From positions 1 to 37,882 of the forward strand of contig JASHNV010000029.1 of assembly GCA_030041455.1 (NCBI GenBank): DNA of 37,882 nt, read 5' to 3'. The DNA is from Spirochaetia bacterium (GTDB lineage Bacteria > Spirochaetota > Spirochaetia > DAHUYW01). Below, piece by piece: positions 1-8,241 of this stretch (its first letter is position 1; each line of letters starts with the position of its first letter). Under the pieces are notes generated by a model. That model ran no database searches, was not told the origin of the DNA, and worked only from the letters and a program-made list of their open reading frames with translations. The translations under genes were made by a program, and so were the position numbers.

Positions 1-1
1 G

Positions 2-142
2 GTCAGCTTCTCTGTCGGGTTGTACGCGTACGACGGGTATATGCTGGTTCTCGCTCGAGGTCGGCATCTATCTATTCTGACCCTGGACCATAAGCTTGCC
101 GAGGCGGCTCGCGGTGCACTCGCGGAAATTGTGGAGATTTAG
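2..142 (+). CDS. PIN-domain (VapC-like) toxin, C-terminal part only
   Basis: The window opens inside this gene; 46 codons remain before TAG. The readable tail contains AYDGYMLVLAR, then LSILTLDHKLAEAAR, then VEI. This is the usual end of a PIN-domain ribonuclease: an acidic residue in 'AYDGYML' and the 'TLDHKLAEAA' strand-helix close the active-site fold. Family knowledge says such proteins are Mg2+-dependent RNases acting as type II toxins. The start, the first catalytic Asp and any upstream antitoxin lie outside the window. A Phd-like antitoxin gene follows after 4 bases, the reverse of the common antitoxin-first order, so the two may or may not be cognate. Assignment rests on this short tail. 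Confidence 0.6.
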   Translation, partial: VSFSVGLYAYDGYMLVLARGRHLSILTLDHKLAEAARGALAEIVEI

Positions 143-146
143 GCCC

Positions 147-422
147 ATGAAGACATATACCTACTCCCAGGCACGCTAGAAGCTCGCGCGGCTTCTCGAT
201 GACGCCGGACGGGAGGGCTGCGTCGTCATTCGTCGGCGGGACGGCTCCGCGTTCCTGCTTCGGCCGATGATCGAGGGCGAGTCGCCGCTCGACGTGCCGG
301 GCGTTCGCGGTACGTTCAAAGTCGGTGAGCTGGTACGGATCGTTCGCAAGGAGCGCTCGCGCTCCGCCGAAAAGGCTCTCCGTGCTGCTGCGACGAGACG
401 AAGTGCACGTCGTCAACGCTGA
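147..422 (+). pseudogene. Phd/YefM-like antitoxin gene with an in-frame amber stop
   Basis: Starting at ATG 147 the frame reads MKTYTYSQAR, then TAG, then KLARLLDDAGREGCVVIRRR and DGSAFLLRP...SPLDVPGVRG. This matches the typical Phd/YefM layout (an N-terminal 'YTYSEARQKLA' helix, 'VLIRRRDGS', then 'SPLDVPG'), in which the position of the TAG is normally Gln (CAG). A single C-to-T change therefore truncates the antitoxin after 10 residues. The tail after VRG (GTFKVGELVRIVRKERSR and basic residues) is less typical and may hide a further frameshift. No toxin gene follows within 600 bases. Unless the amber codon is suppressed, or is a sequencing error, no antitoxin is made. Confidence 0.6.
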
Positions 423-1060
423 TTGGTATAAGCTCCCGCGTTCTAGTCGGAGATTTTGAGATGGCTTCACCCGAATTGGATTCTCATGGTTTTCGCATTT
501 GATCTTCGCGCATTCGGGCACGTGAAGCGGAGCCGGCCCGAGGTCACCGAGGGGTGTACACCGGGAGAGCGCGCTCGAGGCTGACGACCCAGGCGACCCC
601 TGGACCCCCCGATCGGGCGCAGAAGAGCCTGGAATGTCGTTGCCGCGACGTCAATGGGCATGGGCGGCGGCGCGGCTGAAAACGTCGTAGCGGCGTCCGA
701 CGCAGGGGAGAACGTGTGCTCCGGTCTCACGAGATTCTGCCGCAGTCTTGAGGTGCCCGACGTTTCGGGAGTTTTTACCGCAGCGCGGGACGTACGAAAT
801 TGCCTCGCGCACGATGAGGTATTCCAATGCCGGCCTTCGAAGATCTCGCCTTTCGCACTCACGATAGCGATGGAGGTTGCGCAATGAGTATTCCATTCGG
901 GCGATAGTACGTCTCTTCGCAACCGCCGCTCGCCACCTGCGGGAAGACGTACACGATCGCGGGAAATTCGCCGAATAGCTGCGGCAGCGCCGGGTATTGG
1001 AGCCTGGGCGCGTCCGATGGGTTTCACATGCGTCGGCCCTGGTCCCTCGGGGAGCTCACC
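423..1060. other. Gene-poor stretch between antitoxin remnant and nadC
   Basis: No recognisable gene. Both strands have open frames around 650-890. The plus-strand frame 654-887 encodes 77 residues rich in Ala, Val and Ser (AENVVAASDAGENVCSGL near the start) and stays open upstream to about 585, but has no ribosome binding site. Minus-strand frames over the same bases are Ser/Thr/Pro/Arg rich, as expected of antisense reading. I do not recognise a product; it could be a decayed gene. Confidence 0.3.
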
Positions 1061-1089
1061 TTGCAACTTGGCGGCGCCTTTCGTATGAT
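1061..1089 (+). promoter_or_regulatory. Probable sigma70 promoter of nadC
   Basis: TTGCAA at 1061-1066 and TATGAT at 1084-1089 are separated by 17 bases. The nadC ATG is only five bases after the -10 box, so transcription would begin at or within a base or two of the ATG. There is no purine-rich ribosome binding site before the ATG. Sequence match only. Confidence 0.5.
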
Positions 1090-1094
1090 GAGAC

Positions 1095-1943
1095 ATGGGT
1101 CTCGATCCGGCCGCGTATCGCGAGCTCATCAGGCGCGCCCTCAAGGAGGATCTCGGAGACGACGGCGACGTCACGACCGCCGCGATCTTCGCTGACGAAA
1201 TCGGCAGCGCGCGCCTCACGAGCAAGGGCACGGGCGTTCTCGCGGGGATCGACCTTTTCGCCGAGGTCTTCCGGGAGATCGACCCGGGGACGGTCGTCGA
1301 GCCCAAGCTCGGCGACGGCGACGAGCTCGAGCCCGGCGACATCGTCGCCCTTGCGCGCGGGAGCGCCGCGTCGCTTCTCGCCGCGGAGCGGGTGGCGCTC
1401 AACTTCGTCTCGTTCCTGTCGGGAATCGCGACCGCCGCGCGCCGCTACGCGCGGGCGGCCGGGCAGGCGGGTGCCACGAAGATCATCGATACCCGCAAGA
1501 CCCTTCCGGGCTATCGCGAGCTCTCCAAGTACGCGGTCAAGACGGGGGGAGGGGAGAACCATCGGATGGGTCTCTACGACATGGTGCTCATCAAGGACAA
1601 CCATATCGATCTCGCGGGCTCGGTGACCACGGCCGTTCGCCGCGTTCGCTCCAAGTGGGCCGGGCGCTTCCGGATCGAGGTCGAGTGCCGGACCTTGAAG
1701 GAGGTCGCGGAGGCGCTGGACGCCCGCGTGGACATCGTCATGCTCGACAACATGCCGAGGCGGGAGATCGCCCGCGCGCTCAAGCTGATCGGCGGAAGGG
1801 CGAAGGTCGAGGTTTCGGGAAACGCCGACCTGTCCACCGTGAAGCGCCTCGCCGGAAAGGCGATCGACTTCATCTCGGTCGGGCGTCTCACGCATTCGGT
1901 GGAGTCCTTTGATTTCTCGCTCAAAGTCGAGGCGCTGACGTAG
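1095..1943 (+). CDS. nadC: Nicotinate-nucleotide pyrophosphorylase (quinolinate phosphoribosyltransferase)
   Basis: 282 residues, normal length for NadC. Converts quinolinate and PRPP to nicotinate mononucleotide, CO2 and PPi in de novo NAD synthesis; cytosolic. The N-terminal part carries LKEDLGDDGDVTTAAI (about 17-32). The family signature follows: KIIDTRKTLPGYRELSKYAV (129-148) and then GGGENHRMGLYDMVLIKDNH (151-170), with the Arg/Lys residues that bind both phosphates. Late motifs VDIVMLDNM and VEVSGN fit the alpha/beta barrel. No Shine-Dalgarno is visible and a -10 box sits just before the ATG, suggesting a leaderless mRNA. nadB follows in the same direction after about 97 bases, so the two probably share a transcript; nadA is not in the window. 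Confidence 0.97.
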   Translation: MGLDPAAYRELIRRALKEDLGDDGDVTTAAIFADEIGSARLTSKGTGVLAGIDLFAEVFREIDPGTVVEPKLGDGDELEPGDIVALARGSAASLLAAERVALNFVSFLSGIATAARRYARAAGQAGATKIIDTRKTLPGYRELSKYAVKTGGGENHRMGLYDMVLIKDNHIDLAGSVTTAVRRVRSKWAGRFRIEVECRTLKEVAEALDARVDIVMLDNMPRREIARALKLIGGRAKVEVSGNADLSTVKRLAGKAIDFISVGRLTHSVESFDFSLKVEALT

Positions 1944-2040
1944 CTCGATCGGCGCTCGGAGAGTCAGGGTCCCGGTGGGGCAACCCAGCTCGGGCGGGCA
2001 CAAAAGCCCGCCAATCCTTCGCGAATCCGGACATATTCCC

Positions 2041-3627
2041 ATGATCGTCACAAGCACCAACGCTTCCCGATGGGAGTTCGATCTCATCGTGATCGGAAGC
2101 GGCATCTCCGGAATCAGCGCCGCGATCCAGGCGGCGGAGGCCGGGCTGGAAGTCGCGCTGCTCTCGAAGGAGAGCGCGATCCGCGAGTCGAACACCTGGT
2201 ACGCCCAGGGGGGAATCGTCGGCGAGAGCGAGAGCGACAGCCCCGAGCTCCTCGAGGCCGACATCTACCACGCCGGCGCGGACATCAACAACCGTGAGGC
2301 GGTGCGCCTGCTCGTGCAGGAGGGCCCGCGGCTCGTCAACGAGTTCCTCACCGAGAAGATCGGGGTGCCCTTCAGCCGGGACGAAAACGGCGACATCGAC
2401 CTCACCCGCGAGGCCGCCCATTCGGTGCGGCGCATCTACCACGTGACCGACAGGACCGGCCAGGCGATCGAGACCAGCCTCGTCGAGTACCTCGGCCGCA
2501 CGGAGAACATCAAGGTGTTCGAGGGCCACGTCGCGATCGACCTCATCACGAACGTCCACAATTCCGTCGATCCGCAGGAGGTGTACCGCCCCGCGCGCGT
2601 TCTCGGAGCCTACGTCTTGGACGCCGCGACGGGCAAGGTGGCGATCTTTTTCGCCCCCTCGGTGGTTCTCGCGACCGGAGGCGTCGGCAACCTCTTCCTT
2701 CGCACCTCGAACCCGGTAGGCGCGACCGGCGACGGCATCGCGATGGCTCACCGCATCGGCGCCGAGATCATCAACGCCGAATACGTCCAGTTCCATCCCA
2801 CCGTGTTCTTTCATCGCGACGTTCCGCGCTTTCTCATCACGGAGTCGCTTCGGGGGGAGGGCGCCCGGCTCATGAATCGCCGCGGCGAGTATTTCATGAA
2901 GCGCTACAGCCCGACAGAGCTCGATCTCGCGCCGCGCGACGAGACCGCCCGCGCGGTCTACCGGGAGATGGAGGAGGAGGACGCGGATTTCGTCTGGCTC
3001 GACGCCCGATCGATCACCGGGATCGACGTGAGGGAGCGCTTCCCCGGCATCTTCGAGATGTGCATGAAGGTGGGCATCGACATCCGCCGCGAGCCCATTC
3101 CGGTGATTCCGGCCGCCCATTTCTTTTGCGGCGGGATCAAGGTCGACACCAACGGACGGACCGGAATCCCCGGCCTCTACGCCGCAGGCGAGACCGCCTG
3201 CACGGGCGTCCACGGCGCCAACCGGCTCGCCTCCATCTCGCTCCTCGAGGGCCTCTTCTGGGGGGTGCGCACGGGGATGCAGGCCTCATACCGGCCCGAG
3301 CGCCTCGCGACCGCTCTCAAGGAGAGCGTCCCCGACTGGGTCGAGCCCGCCTCCGTCGAGGACTTCGATCCCGTCCTCGTGAGCCAGGACCACCGAGCGA
3401 TCCAGACGACCATGTGGAACTACGCGGGCATCATCCGAAGCCGCAGCAGGCTCTTGCGGGCGCAGGCCGATCTCAACTACCTGAGCCATCGCATCGAGCA
3501 GTTCTACCAGAGCGCGAAGCTCGACCGCCGGATCATCGAGCTCAGGAACAGCGTCCTGAGCGCTTCGATCATCGTTCATGCCGCCCTCGGGAACCCCCGG
3601 TCGCGGGGGTGCCACTACATCGAGTAG
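2041..3627 (+). CDS. nadB: L-aspartate oxidase
   Basis: Flavoprotein that oxidises L-aspartate to iminoaspartate, the first step of de novo NAD synthesis; cytosolic. From ATG 2041 it is 528 residues, normal for NadB. The FAD-binding Rossmann motif is at residues 14-31 (DLIVIGSGISGISAAIQA). NTWYAQGGI (51-59), ATGGVGNLF and INAEYVQFHPTVFFH are typical, as are LITESLRGEGARL and the C-terminal FAD loop GLYAAGETACTGVHGANRL. An in-frame GTG at 1975 would add 22 residues before the Rossmann strand; I prefer 2041 because the extension has no family similarity. The protein ends RGCHYIE. Paired with nadC upstream, which supports the assignment over succinate dehydrogenase flavoprotein or fumarate reductase. 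Confidence 0.97.
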   Translation: MIVTSTNASRWEFDLIVIGSGISGISAAIQAAEAGLEVALLSKESAIRESNTWYAQGGIVGESESDSPELLEADIYHAGADINNREAVRLLVQEGPRLVNEFLTEKIGVPFSRDENGDIDLTREAAHSVRRIYHVTDRTGQAIETSLVEYLGRTENIKVFEGHVAIDLITNVHNSVDPQEVYRPARVLGAYVLDAATGKVAIFFAPSVVLATGGVGNLFLRTSNPVGATGDGIAMAHRIGAEIINAEYVQFHPTVFFHRDVPRFLITESLRGEGARLMNRRGEYFMKRYSPTELDLAPRDETARAVYREMEEEDADFVWLDARSITGIDVRERFPGIFEMCMKVGIDIRREPIPVIPAAHFFCGGIKVDTNGRTGIPGLYAAGETACTGVHGANRLASISLLEGLFWGVRTGMQASYRPERLATALKESVPDWVEPASVEDFDPVLVSQDHRAIQTTMWNYAGIIRSRSRLLRAQADLNYLSHRIEQFYQSAKLDRRIIELRNSVLSASIIVHAALGNPRSRGCHYIE

Positions 3628-3753
3628 GAGGCCGCCGCGCTTGCGCGGGATGTGTTCGACTCGATCCTCGACCGGATGCGGGCTCGAGGAGTCCGTTCCC
3701 ACGTCGGGCTGAAACGAGCCTTTGGCGAAAAAAGGACGCAGGATCCCGGTCGG

Positions 3754-3818
3754 TTTCAGGCGTCCTGGGGGGAAGAGCGGATGAGGAGACCAAGGTCCGG
3801 CGGAAACGCCGCCTGAAA
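3754..3818. repeat. Nested inverted repeats before a strong promoter
   Basis: TTTCAGGCG (3754-3762) is repeated as its exact complement CGCCTGAAA (3810-3818). Just inside the right arm is a compact hairpin CGGCG-GAAA-CGCCG (3798-3811). There is no T tract, so a classical terminator for nadB is not shown. The block ends a few bases before the -35 box at 3825, so an operator or a terminator-like structure insulating the next promoter are both possible. Confidence 0.4.
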
Positions 3819-3824
3819 GGGATG

Positions 3825-3852
3825 TTGACACCGGCGAGCGCTGGGCTATGAT
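3825..3852 (+). promoter_or_regulatory. Near-consensus sigma70 promoter
   Basis: TTGACA (3825-3830), 16-base spacer, TATGAT (3847-3852). This is the best -35/-10 pair in the window. Predicted start near 3859, reading toward the lipoprotein gene at 4291. Between them lie about 430 bases with no convincing gene. Confidence 0.6.
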
Positions 3853-4290
3853 TTCAAACGGTCACGTCGGGGCTGGCGTCCTTTGGGACCCCGTCCGCGT
3901 GGGGAATCTCGGATTGTTCCACAGCCCTTCGTGGCACCGAATCGGGTTCGTGTCCAGCTGGAGGTACCGTGAGGCCGCGCGGTCTGAGCGCGATATCGAG
4001 GGATTGACCGGCACGCTTGAGTCCCGTGAGCGGTCGCGGAGGGTGGTCTTCGCGTCGACCCTGCGCGGGCGCGCTTTCACCTAGGCCGCCTGACTGCATC
4101 GTCGACCGTGGCTGCGGGACCGGTCGTCTTTCGCGCGCCTCGGTCGATCGATTGCCCGGCGCCCAATGTGGCTGCGGCTCTCGTGCTTCCGCGGTGACCT
4201 GTTCTTCCCTTCCTTAGGTTGGGACGCGGTTTTGGTCCCGCTCTCAGACGACCCTTGGGTAGGGTTGTAGGGCTTTACTGGAGCTTGAAG
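3853..4290 (+). ncRNA. Long untranslated leader or candidate noncoding RNA
   Basis: About 430 bases downstream of a near-consensus promoter. A 78-codon frame opening at 3848 would begin inside the -10 box and encodes an Arg-rich peptide resembling nothing I know, so I treat the stretch as noncoding. Local pairing is visible early on: CCCC...GGGG around 3890-3905, and CCAC...GTGG (about 3918-3935) enclosed by GATT...AATC. It does not show signatures of tmRNA, RNase P RNA or the SRP RNA. It could be the 5' leader of the lipoprotein mRNA or a separate RNA. Confidence 0.25.
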
Positions 4291-5241
4291 ATGAGCAAAA
4301 TCGGTCCTATGGAGTTTTCTCCGGGACGTCGGAAGAAGGCGCGGGCGCGCGGCGCGTTGCTCCTTGCCGGTTCCCTCATAGTGCTGTCGCTCGTCGGCTG
4401 CCTGACCGCCGGCGCGCCGGGCTATCCGCCCGAGCGGACGGAAGCGCTCTACACTCCGTCGTTCGCCTGGAAACCACCCCCGCATGCTGCGACGGCGGCG
4501 ACGAATATCGCCGTAGCGGTCGGCGTCGCTCGGTGGGCTCGACAACCGTCTGAACCTGCAGGCCAATTGCCGGCGGATTGGTTTCGAGGATATGCCAAGC
4601 AGTTCGGAGGCGATTTCGCGCGGTTGCTGGAGAGCCTCGGTTACTCCGTACAGGGTCCTTTCGCGAGCCTGGACGCAATGACGGCCGAGGACAAGAAAAA
4701 GAGCGACATGGTGTTTTTCCCGACCGTCAGCCTCGCCTTGCACCGCGAGGGGACGACCTTGAGCCAAGTCGGGTCCCTCTATTCGTCGACTGTCGCCTAC
4801 ATGACGTACGCGATGGTGTATCCGCAGATCCCCGTTTACCACGCCACCATCGCGGCGACGCTCACAGGGACCGTTACCCTCGTGCTTAGGGAGCCGCTTA
4901 CCGGGCGAACGCTGTGGACTCGGGATGTACCGCTACCGGACATGAGCCTTGACCTCGAGGGTCTCAAGAACTACGTGAGAAGCGGCCATGACCTGAACTA
5001 TTTCCAATCCGTGGACGGACACATCCGACGCCTGCCCATTCAGAGTGGTCTCGACGGACCGGACGTACCTTCGGCGCTCTTCCTGGACGCGGGGATTGAA
5101 GCCGGCGGCGCGAAGGCGGTGGAAAGCTCCTACGATCGAGCGCTTGATCTCCTGGCTCAGTACGTCGACGTCAACGAGATGCGTCGGCTCGACGCGACCG
5201 CTCGGCAGTGGAGAACGAGCGTCGAGGCGGGAGGCGGCTGA
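4291..5241 (+). CDS. HpaA-like (neuraminyllactose-binding hemagglutinin family) lipoprotein
   Basis: 316 residues from ATG 4291 (GGAG lies 7-8 bases upstream; an ATG at 4309 is also possible). A basic start (PGRRKKARAR) leads into a hydrophobic stretch and a lipobox ending LSLVGC, with lipid-attached Cys at residue 37, so it should be a lipoprotein of the outer or inner membrane. The middle segment FGGDFARLLESLGYSVQGPF, then LDAMTAEDKKKSDMVFFP, matches the pattern I know from Helicobacter HpaA and its relatives (a 'GF.V.GPF' strand, then 'DK+.SD+...P'). HpaA is a flagellar-sheath lipoprotein and putative adhesin; the role in other phyla is unknown. The C-terminal part predicts a helix ending LAQYVDVNEMRRL. 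It stands alone after a long leader. Family call is by remembered motif. Confidence 0.6.
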   Translation: MSKIGPMEFSPGRRKKARARGALLLAGSLIVLSLVGCLTAGAPGYPPERTEALYTPSFAWKPPPHAATAATNIAVAVGVARWARQPSEPAGQLPADWFRGYAKQFGGDFARLLESLGYSVQGPFASLDAMTAEDKKKSDMVFFPTVSLALHREGTTLSQVGSLYSSTVAYMTYAMVYPQIPVYHATIAATLTGTVTLVLREPLTGRTLWTRDVPLPDMSLDLEGLKNYVRSGHDLNYFQSVDGHIRRLPIQSGLDGPDVPSALFLDAGIEAGGAKAVESSYDRALDLLAQYVDVNEMRRLDATARQWRTSVEAGGG

Positions 5242-5663
5242 AAAGAGGGGGGATGTTTCGACCGCGCCGTTTTCGTCTTGATCCCGGCGGCGTTCGGCTA
5301 TCGTGAGCCCGGTATGACCTTCGGGATGTAAGGGGATTCGAAAACGCCTGTGATGCTTGGCGAGGAGCTTCACGAAGCAGACCCCCGGCACCTCGGGAAG
5401 TCGAACGCTGCTTTGTCGAGCGGAAAGAGACGTCGATCTGTCCGGCGCACGAGGCGATTTCGCGGTTCCTCCGGCAGAGACCAGGGAGGTTACGCGATCC
5501 TCCTTGCGGTCATAGCGAAGGAGGCGCCGAGCGCTTTTCGGCGCGGCTTCCGGTGCTCGCGAGCGCGTCGATTCGGCGTCTCCGCCCTCTGCACGCCCTG
5601 CCGGGCGAGCCCGCGCTTCACCTCGGCGGTCGGAGCTTCGCGCGCCCGGCCGCGCGGCGGGGC
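5242..5663. other. Intergenic region, no gene seen
   Basis: About 420 bases between the lipoprotein and transporter genes. Open frames here are short, Arg/Ser-rich and lack ribosome binding sites. I looked for a c-di-AMP (ydaO-type) riboswitch because such RNAs precede KimA-like genes in Firmicutes, and saw no convincing match. Confidence 0.3.
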
Positions 5664-5692
5664 TTGAACGTCCGTCTCCGCGGAGGTAGAGT
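5664..5692 (+). promoter_or_regulatory. Possible sigma70 promoter of the transporter gene
   Basis: TTGAAC (5664-5669), 17-base spacer, TAGAGT (5687-5692). The ATG at 5708 is 15 bases after the -10 box, so the leader would be only about 9 bases long. The only GGAGG lies inside the promoter spacer, too far upstream to serve as a ribosome binding site. Confidence 0.4.
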
Positions 5693-5707
5693 GACGCTCT
5701 GACTCTT

Positions 5708-7717
5708 ATGACCGACCACGCGCCCCACACCATCGGATCGCGAATCAAGGGCCTCGTCATCGGCAAGGCCCGAGACATTCACGATCCGCAGCTCTTCCGG
5801 AAGGTCTCCCTCATCGCCTTCTTTGCGTGGATCGGGCTTGGCGTGGACGGCCTCTCGTCGTCGAACTACGGACCCGAGGAGGCGTTCGTCGCGCTCGGCG
5901 ACCATTTTTACCTCGGTATCTTCGTGGCGTTGGCGTCGGCGCTCACGATCTTCGTCATCGCCGCGAGCTACTCGCAGATCGTCGAGCTCTTCCCCTCAGG
6001 CGGCGGAGGGTACCTCGTCGCGAGCAAGCTTCTCTCGCCGACCCTTGGGATGATTTCCGGCTGCGCGCTTCTCATCGACTACCTCCTGACCATCACGCTT
6101 TCGATCGCGAGCGGCGCCGACGCGCTGTTCAGCTTTCTCCCTTCTCCTTGGCTGCCGTATAAGGTCGGCTTCGAGGTCGCGGCGGTCCTCTTGCTCATCC
6201 TGCTCAACATGCGCGGCGCCAGGGAATCGGTGGTGCCGCTCATTCCCATCTTTCTCGTCTTTCTCGCGACTCACGCGTTCGTGATCGTCTACTCGCTCGC
6301 GGCGAATCTCTCCTCCTTCGGCGCGGTGGCGCATACGACCTCCGCCGACCTCCACCGCACGGCGGGCCAGCTCGGCACCGTGGGGCTCGTCATCCTCATC
6401 CTGCGCTCCTACAGCATGGGCGCGGGAACCTATACCGGGATCGAGGCGGTGAGCAACGGCATGCCCATGCTGCGGGAGCCCAGGGTCCAAACCGCCAAGC
6501 GAACCATGAGGTACATGTCGACCTCGCTCGCCTTCACCGCGTGCGGCCTCATGGTCGGCTACCTCCTGTTCCGCGTCACCCGGCTTCCCGGCAAGACCCT
6601 CAACGCGGCGCTGCTCGAGCAGATGACCTCAGGCTGGGGCCCGGCCGGCTACGTCTTCCTCCTCATCACCCTCCTCTCCGAGGCGGTCCTCCTCTTCGCC
6701 GCGGCGCAGACCGGTTTTCTCGGCGGTCCTCGGGTCCTCGCGAATATGTCGCTCGACCGCTGGCTCCCCGGTCAATTCAGCCTCCTGAGCGACCGTCTCG
6801 TCATCAAGAACGGTCTTCTGCTCATGGGGGGCTCCGCGCTCGTCCTCATGCTCCTCAGCCGCGGCTCGGTGAACTTCCTCGTGACGCTCTACGCGATCAA
6901 CGTATTCATCACGTTCTGCCTTTCGCAGTCCGGCATGGTCCGCCACTGGTGGGCCGAGCGCAAGCGCGTGAAGGTATGGTTCCGAAAGATCCTCATCAAC
7001 GGAATCGGGCTCGCGCTTTCGGGTTTCATTCTGATCTCCCAGATCGTGCTCAAGTTCGGGCAGGGCGGCTGGATCACGATGGTCATCACCGGCTCCTTCG
7101 TCGCCTTCGCGATCGTCATCAAGCGCTACTACTACCGCACCGGAAGGCGCCTCACGCGGCTCGATCACCTCATGGCGACGGCGACGGAAAGCGAACTAGC
7201 CCTCGACGCCTCGGCGCCGAAGAGCGACCGAAAGCGCCGGGCGCCGCGGTTCGCGCCGAAGGCGAAATCGGCGGCGCTCCTCGTGTCGGGATTCAACGGG
7301 ACCGGCCTCCACACGCTGCTCACCGTGAAGCGAATCTTCGGCGACACCTTTCGCAACTGGCTTTTCCTCGAGGCGGGGATCATAGACGCCGATCGGTTCA
7401 AGGGCGCCGAGGCGCTGCAGAATCTCTCCGCGCACATCGAGGGCGATCTCACGAAGTACGTGCGCTTCATGCGCTCCCAAGGGCTCTACGCGCAAGGCTA
7501 CTCGGCCATCGGAACGGAAGCCGCCGAGGAGATCTGCAATCTCGCCCGCACCATCTTCGAGAAGAACCCGAACACGATCTTCTTCGGAGGTCAAATCGTT
7601 TTCGCCCAGGAAACGTTCCTGACCCGCCTTCTCTACAATCATACGACGTTCGCCGTTCAGCGCCGCCTTCATCAGGAAGGAATACCCTTCTTCATCATGC
7701 CGATTCAGGTTCGCTGA
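5708..7717 (+). CDS. APC-superfamily transporter, KimA/Kup-like, with soluble C-terminal domain
   Basis: 669 residues. Residues 1-35 are cytosolic (SRIKGLVIGKARDIHDPQLF), followed by about 12 hydrophobic segments to roughly residue 480. GLGVDGLSSSNYGPEEAF (38-55) replaces the unwound TM1 helix of APC folds; GGGGYLVASKLLSP and YSMGAGTYTGIEAVSNG (TM6 region) are the substrate-site motifs. These resemble KimA-type potassium importers and related 'APC family permeases' rather than canonical amino-acid carriers. Residues 515-669 form a soluble alpha/beta domain (SAALLVSGFNGTGLHTLLTV ... FFIMPIQVR) rather than the usual universal-stress-like tail. The substrate, K+ versus amino acid, cannot be settled from sequence. 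Not in an operon. Confidence 0.75.
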   Translation: MTDHAPHTIGSRIKGLVIGKARDIHDPQLFRKVSLIAFFAWIGLGVDGLSSSNYGPEEAFVALGDHFYLGIFVALASALTIFVIAASYSQIVELFPSGGGGYLVASKLLSPTLGMISGCALLIDYLLTITLSIASGADALFSFLPSPWLPYKVGFEVAAVLLLILLNMRGARESVVPLIPIFLVFLATHAFVIVYSLAANLSSFGAVAHTTSADLHRTAGQLGTVGLVILILRSYSMGAGTYTGIEAVSNGMPMLREPRVQTAKRTMRYMSTSLAFTACGLMVGYLLFRVTRLPGKTLNAALLEQMTSGWGPAGYVFLLITLLSEAVLLFAAAQTGFLGGPRVLANMSLDRWLPGQFSLLSDRLVIKNGLLLMGGSALVLMLLSRGSVNFLVTLYAINVFITFCLSQSGMVRHWWAERKRVKVWFRKILINGIGLALSGFILISQIVLKFGQGGWITMVITGSFVAFAIVIKRYYYRTGRRLTRLDHLMATATESELALDASAPKSDRKRRAPRFAPKAKSAALLVSGFNGTGLHTLLTVKRIFGDTFRNWLFLEAGIIDADRFKGAEALQNLSAHIEGDLTKYVRFMRSQGLYAQGYSAIGTEAAEEICNLARTIFEKNPNTIFFGGQIVFAQETFLTRLLYNHTTFAVQRRLHQEGIPFFIMPIQVR

Positions 7718-7850
7718 CGCCGCGGCGCCTGACGTATAGCGCTCCCCATGACATCGTCCACCTTCACGACCCCGCCGGAGGCGGGATGTTCACGACGATC
7801 AGCACCAAGGGCACTACGGATGAATGTCCAAATGCTGCCGCGCCGAAATG

Positions 7851-8241
7851 TCAGGTTCTCCAATTTTCCAGCTCCAATCCTTTTATTCTTTGGAAGTGTC
7901 GCACGTCGTTCGTCACAAGAACCAGGTTGTAACTCAGCGCGGTCGAAGCAATGAGCACGTCCATATCATCTCAAGTCGGGTTCCTGCTCGTTCTCGTGAT
8001 GTTTTTATCTCTCCGAACGTTTCCATGATTGCCGGCGACACCCGTATGATCGGGAACGATTCCGGCAGACGTCGAATAATCCCAAGGTTCTTCTCCACAT
8101 TCTTGGACTTTCCTGCTCCGTAGGTCGATTCTCCCTGCGTTCGTACCACAACGCTTTCGGAATATTCCAATGGACCGTGAAGCTTTCGGTAACCTGCTCG
8201 TGATGTTTCAGACTGTACGTCACAATGTCAGTGTCAATCAA
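7851..8241 (-). pseudogene. PIN-domain (VapC/FitB-like) toxin gene, two frameshifts
   Basis: Reading the minus strand from TTG 8241 gives IDTDIVTYSLKHHEQVTESF up to about 8160. The frame then shifts to YGAGKSKNVEKNLGIIRRL, FPIIRVSPAIMETFGEIK and AGTRLE. It shifts again near 7960 to MDVLIASTALSYNLVLVTND, VRHFQRIKGLELENW and TGA at 7851. Joined, this is a complete PIN ribonuclease of about 130 residues with the first Asp (IDTD), the central acidic patch, DVLIA and VTND. The two 1-base lesions destroy it. The TTG start overlaps the end of the antitoxin frame (TGA 8234-8236), the usual coupling of such modules. Two further lesions elsewhere in the module argue against a single sequencing error. 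Confidence 0.85.

Noticed and set aside
654-887. 77-codon plus-strand frame between the antitoxin remnant and nadC
   Set aside because: No ribosome site and no recognised family; both strands are equally open there.
1056-3213. Long minus-strand frames opposite nadC and nadB
   Set aside because: They lie opposite clear, complete enzymes and show no recognisable motif.
5242-5707. c-di-AMP riboswitch upstream of the KimA-like gene
   Set aside because: Searched by eye for the conserved core and found no match; the candidate promoter would leave only about 9 bases of leader.
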